A DNA stretch of 64,000 nucleotides from Gemmata massiliana (GTDB taxonomy: Bacteria > Planctomycetota > Planctomycetia > Gemmatales > Gemmataceae), in NCBI GenBank assembly GCA_000531095.1, contig HG799466.1, positions 495,906-559,905 of the forward strand, written 5' to 3'. This document shows, in pieces, positions 60,658 to 64,000 of this stretch (its first letter is position 1; each line of letters begins with the position of its first letter). The notes under the pieces are model-generated. The model was not told the origin of the DNA, did not search any database, and saw only the letters and a program-made list of their open reading frames with translations. The translations under genes were made by a program, and so were the position numbers.

Positions 60658-62430
60658 CTACATTTCCGCGAGTGTGTGTCGGTAGACCTTTGGGCCGTTC
60701 GTTTGGTGCCCGAGGTCGGTTCGCGTGAGCATTTTCGGAGCTTCTGCCGGCCGGGTGCGGTCGGTGAGGTAGCGGTCGAGTGCCATCACCGGGAAACACA
60801 TCGGATACAGTTCGCTCTTGAGTTTGCTCCCGGGGGCGAAGTCCGCACCGGTGAAGGCGTCTTCGGTCCACGCGCCGTCCGCGTGCTGCGTGCCGACGAG
60901 GAACTCCGCTCCCGCACGCACCTCGGCACTTTCGCCCTCATTAGCCGCGAGGAGGGCGAGCAGAGCCCAGGCGGTTTCGGACGCGGTCGCGTCGCCCCAA
61001 CTGCCGTCCGCGTTCTGGGACTCCTTCAGCCAACGAACGGCCCGGCGCATCGGGATCGCGAACGTGTCGAACCCGGTCGCGTGCAGCCCGACGAGCACCT
61101 GACCCGTTGTCGCGAGCGGGTTCGTGCCCCAGCGCGTGCGCCAGTTGCCACTTACTTCTTGGTAACCGATAAGGAACGCCACCGCTGTGTCGACCGGCGG
61201 CTGCCCGGTGCGGAACCCGAAGTGACTGAACGCTTCGAGTACGCACGCGGTCAGTGCGGGGCAACTCGGGTCGGCCTTCAGACCGCGGTCGAACGCGGAC
61301 CAACCGCCGTCGCGGTTCTGCATCGCGAGCAGGAAATCGATCGCGCGACACACCGCGCCGCTACACGTTTCGCGCAGGGCGTGCCCGCTCCGCGCGAGCG
61401 CGACGAGCGCCAGAGCCGTACTTTCGGTGTCTGTGAATCCGGCGTTCCGAGTCTCGAAATCCAGCAACCATTGCGCGGCCGATTCTCCGCGCGCCGAACT
61501 GCTCGCCGCGCCTACGCTCGACGTAGCACTGAGCGACAGTGCCGTGTCGCGCACGGGGGATTCGTATGGGCGCACCCGGAGTTGATCGCCTGTAGTCACA
61601 CAGAGCGCTTCGAGTTGCTTCAGCACCCAGCGCATTTCGCTATCTTCAGCAGGCACTCCCAGACACTTGAGCACGGCGGCGTTTAGGGCGAGCGCACGAA
61701 AACTCGTGCTGGGGCCGTCGATCGAATACCGCGCGCGAATCCAGTTCGCCGCAGCACGAACCGCGCGCCGGCGGATCGGCCCGAACCCGCGTCGTTCGGA
61801 ACGCATTTCGGGGGACCGGACGAACAATTCGTGGACCTGCGTTGATTCGGGCAGAGTGGTGATTGGCTCGTGTGCGCGGATCACACCGAGTGCGACTCGC
61901 ATCGGGCGCTCCCACGCGGGCGTCGCGCCGATACCGCGCAGCCACTTCGGTAAGAGGACTGCTTCCACCGGCACTGACGGGCACGCGGAGTAGGGCAGTT
62001 GGCCGAGCATCGCGAGGTAGAACCGCGTGAGCGAATCGCTCGCCTCTGCTCCCCCAAGTGCGCGGACCGCATCGATCGCGCGCCGCATGTGCGGTTCGTC
62101 TTCTGCGTGGCCGGCGATCTTCAGTGCGAAATACGCCCGCACCGACGTGCCGACGTCGCCCCACGAACCGGTCGCGTGCTGGTGCTTGAGGAGGTAATTG
62201 GCGGCGAATGGGACGCGCGGGTCGTCCGCGAGCCCGAGGAACGCGAGCAGGAGAATCAGTTCGGCACCGAGATTCTGATCGTCGTCGCGTTCGCCGAGCC
62301 AGTGGCCGTCCGGCTCCTGACACGCGAACAATGCTTCGCGCCCGCGCGCAACGGTTCCGGCCAGTTCCTCGAACCAGGCCGCGTCGCGCTCGGAGAGGGA
62401 GGTATCAGTGAGAAAATGCGGATGCTTCAC
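60658..62430 (-). CDS. Squalene-hopene-cyclase-family protein lacking the DXDD motif
   Basis: 590 residues from a GTG at 62430 with GGAAAGGA upstream. Terpene-cyclase alpha-barrel repeats and QW motifs: QEPDGHW (38), QNRDGGW (371), QNADGSW (472), QHADGAW (515). The conserved SHC acid motif DxDDT, needed to protonate squalene, is DTEST here (334-338). The N-terminal domain has WGDVGTSVRAYFALKIAGH. So it belongs to the family but probably does not cyclise squalene by the standard mechanism; other prenyl substrates or a structural role are possible. No neighbouring hpn genes are visible. Confidence 0.8.
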   Translation of the reverse strand: MKHPHFLTDTSLSERDAAWFEELAGTVARGREALFACQEPDGHWLGERDDDQNLGAELILLLAFLGLADDPRVPFAANYLLKHQHATGSWGDVGTSVRAYFALKIAGHAEDEPHMRRAIDAVRALGGAEASDSLTRFYLAMLGQLPYSACPSVPVEAVLLPKWLRGIGATPAWERPMRVALGVIRAHEPITTLPESTQVHELFVRSPEMRSERRGFGPIRRRAVRAAANWIRARYSIDGPSTSFRALALNAAVLKCLGVPAEDSEMRWVLKQLEALCVTTGDQLRVRPYESPVRDTALSLSATSSVGAASSSARGESAAQWLLDFETRNAGFTDTESTALALVALARSGHALRETCSGAVCRAIDFLLAMQNRDGGWSAFDRGLKADPSCPALTACVLEAFSHFGFRTGQPPVDTAVAFLIGYQEVSGNWRTRWGTNPLATTGQVLVGLHATGFDTFAIPMRRAVRWLKESQNADGSWGDATASETAWALLALLAANEGESAEVRAGAEFLVGTQHADGAWTEDAFTGADFAPGSKLKSELYPMCFPVMALDRYLTDRTRPAEAPKMLTRTDLGHQTNGPKVYRHTLAEM

Positions 62431-62524
62431 GGTGCGGAATCCTTTCCTGCCGTGTCGGTGCGGAAGGGCACTGAAATGTAGCGGATCGGAGCCCCCGGTC
62501 GCAAGGGCAACCGGGGGGCTGCAA

Positions 62525-63682
62525 TCACGCGGCCTTCTTCGCGTAGTGGTCGAGGCGCGCGTTGCCCGTGAGGGCGGCAAACACCCGGCGGATCTGGTCG
62601 AAACCGTCGCGCAAGAGGAACCCGGAGTTGCGCCCGTAACTCTTCGCGCCGAGGATGAAGTAGTTCGGCTCGCCGGTTTCGGGAAGGCCGATCGGATCAT
62701 TCACGCGCAGCCCGTCACTGATGCGCAAATCGGCCCGATAGCCGACGTTGGCGATCACGCGCTCCACTTCCCACGACACCGGTTTGCCGTTACTCCGCCC
62801 GGCCACGCGGAACCCCTGGTCCGGTCCGTGGCAGACGACCTCGTCGAGGACGGTTTGCGGGTGGAACTCCAGATGACCGTCGCACCGGGTCGCGAGCGAG
62901 TTCGCTTTCGTCGCGAGGCGGTCGCGCTCTTTCAGCGGGTCGTTGGGCATGCGCGGGAGCGGTTGCCCGCGCGGGCCGCGCGTGAGCCAGAACACCCAGG
63001 TGTCGTTGGCTTCTTCCGCGAGCGTCGCAAGGGCACAAATGGCTGCGGCCGCGGAGTACCCGTCGCCCACGAGAACGATGCTCTTGTTCGCGTAGTGTGC
63101 CTTTTTCTCGCCCAGGATGTCTTCCAGCCCCCAGGCGATGTGCTGGCGCGCGGCCAGTTCGCCCACGGCGGGAATGTTGCCATCGCCGAGGCGGTACGGC
63201 GTGATGTACGTGCCGGTACAGTCGAGCACCACGTCGGCTGTTTCGATGCGCTCCGTGCCCGCACCGTCGCGCACGAGCAACCGGAACGGTAGCCGGTCCG
63301 CGACCTCTGATTTCTTCACGCTGGCCGCGCGCCCGACCTGGAGCACGCCCGCTTCGAGGTTGAGGGATTCGAGGAGCGCTTCGGATTCCGCGAGCGGGCG
63401 CAGGTAGGCTTCGATGAACTCGCGCCCGGTGAGAAGATCTGCTTCCGCGGGGATCGACCGCGACCCTTTTTCGCGCCGCACTTCGGTAAGGCCGAGCGGC
63501 GTCGCGTTCATGCCGAAGGGCGTGAACATTCGCGCGTGGCCCCAGCGCCGCACGTGCTCGCCGATCGGTCCGCGATCGAACACCGTGACCGCGAACCCGC
63601 ACGCCTTCGCGTACAGCGCCGCTTCGATTCCGATCGGCCCCGCACCGATGACCGCGATGCGGAGGGGGTGAGTTTTAAGCAT
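62525..63682 (-). CDS. FAD/NAD(P)-binding oxidoreductase
   Basis: 385 residues. IAVIGAGPIGIEAALYAKAC at the N-terminus is the ADP-binding GxGxxG of FAD proteins; a second dinucleotide fold at SIVLVGDGYSAAAAICALAT could bind NAD(P)H. TGREFIEAYLRPLAESEALL, FWLTRGPRGQPLPRM and NYFILGAKSYGRNSGFLLRD follow. It resembles the flavin monooxygenase/thioredoxin-reductase-like group, reaction unknown. It lies 94 bases upstream of the SHC-like gene in the same direction, so isoprenoid oxidation is one idea only. Confidence 0.65.
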   Translation of the reverse strand: MLKTHPLRIAVIGAGPIGIEAALYAKACGFAVTVFDRGPIGEHVRRWGHARMFTPFGMNATPLGLTEVRREKGSRSIPAEADLLTGREFIEAYLRPLAESEALLESLNLEAGVLQVGRAASVKKSEVADRLPFRLLVRDGAGTERIETADVVLDCTGTYITPYRLGDGNIPAVGELAARQHIAWGLEDILGEKKAHYANKSIVLVGDGYSAAAAICALATLAEEANDTWVFWLTRGPRGQPLPRMPNDPLKERDRLATKANSLATRCDGHLEFHPQTVLDEVVCHGPDQGFRVAGRSNGKPVSWEVERVIANVGYRADLRISDGLRVNDPIGLPETGEPNYFILGAKSYGRNSGFLLRDGFDQIRRVFAALTGNARLDHYAKKAA

Positions 63683-63691
63683 GGTGCCTCA

Positions 63692-63781
63692 TTCTTGGCG
63701 AACGGCCGGCGTGAGCCGGCTGGTGGAAATGGCATTGCCGGCCACATCACCAGCCGGCTCACGCCGGCCGTTCGCCAAGAA
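63692..63781. repeat. 34-bp perfect inverted repeat
   Basis: Arms 63692-63725 and 63748-63781 are exactly complementary, with a 22-nt loop. Inner parts of each arm also contain CCGGCGTGAGCCGG, itself a short palindrome. It fills the spacer between two leftward genes, so it can terminate the first and shape the 5' leader of the second. Confidence 0.85.
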
Positions 63782-63784
63782 AGG

Positions 63785-64000
63785 TTACACCCCAACCGGT
63801 TCCGGCTGCAACGTGAGTCGCGCGCGGAGCGCGTCGCACGCCGCGGTTAGCCATTCGTCCGTGGGCAGACCGTAGGGGCGGAACTTTTCCGGGCGCTCCT
63901 GTTCGTCCTGCAGGTACAGCGCCCGGTGCCGGCCGAGCTTCGACGCGGTGGGGGCGTCCATGAGCGTGCTGGAATCGGTCGCGCTCATCTGGAACAGCAC
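63785..64000 (-). CDS. C-terminal end of a gene cut by the window edge
   Basis: At least 71 residues in a leftward frame that is open to base 64000: LMDAPTASKLGRHRALYLQD, EQERPEKFRPYGLPTDEWLT. The protein probably begins beyond the window; an internal ATG also exists. Too little is visible to assign a function. It precedes the FAD-protein gene across the 34-bp inverted repeat. Confidence 0.5.
   Translation of the reverse strand: MLFQMSATDSSTLMDAPTASKLGRHRALYLQDEQERPEKFRPYGLPTDEWLTAACDALRARLTLQPEPVGV

Noticed and set aside
60472..61686. 404-codon rightward frame
   Set aside because: Antisense to the SHC-like gene and begins within an intergenic repeat.

Overview
The window looks like chromosome of a large-genome planctomycete of the Gemmata group. 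The evidence is high GC, several proteins with the TIGR02996 repeat-companion N-terminus (a Gemmata-expanded family), zinc-ribbon/GYF/transmembrane proteins, WD40 and glycine-rich secreted proteins, a squalene-hopene-cyclase-like gene, and Gemmata-style intergenic inverted repeats. This assignment rests on gene content only; no alignment was run.

Bases 1 to about 34,590 are the right-hand part of a tailed-phage prophage that continues off the left edge. Almost all its genes read leftward. From right to left it holds: a tyrosine integrase next to the 3' end of tRNA-Leu(CAG); control genes (winged-helix proteins, a P22-type antirepressor, a ribbon-helix-helix protein); a recombination/replication block (ERF annealing protein, ParB-domain protein, DEAH helicase, RusA-like protein); many small coupled orphan genes, four with full or vestigial TIGR02996 domains; and packaging/head genes (small and large terminase, portal, a 1130-residue coiled-coil/2H-phosphoesterase/ART-like protein, prohead protease, HK97 major capsid, connector, an embedded DNA methyltransferase, a possible head-closure protein). 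No tail or lysis genes are visible, so they are either off the left edge or missing. Three phage promoters carry a perfect palindrome between or beside their -35 and -10 boxes, and one seems to drive a roughly 80-nt RNA.

Bases 34,593-41,519 are host sequence: tRNA-Leu, a glycine-rich secreted protein, a doubly frameshifted secreted-protein gene, tRNA-Pro(GGG), tRNA-Arg(CCG), a small gene, a HEPN-plus-partner pair and an ISAs1-type transposase remnant. Bases 41,549-48,622 are a 7.1-kb integrative island in tRNA-Gln(TTG), bounded by exact 45-bp direct repeats made of the tRNA 3' half. It is visibly AT-richer and holds its own integrase, an HTH protein, a sigma-like protein, an orphan gene, a truncated hsdM and a zinc-ribbon/GYF membrane protein. 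Just outside the right repeat lies the C-terminal relic of a different integrase, so the site has been used before.

Bases 48,906-64,000 are host housekeeping sequence: a nucleotidyltransferase, a large TPR-like membrane protein, alkA and ogt (alkylation repair), purC, a WD40 protein, leuS, a squalene-hopene-cyclase relative lacking the DXDD acid motif, an FAD/NAD-binding protein and a gene cut by the right edge.
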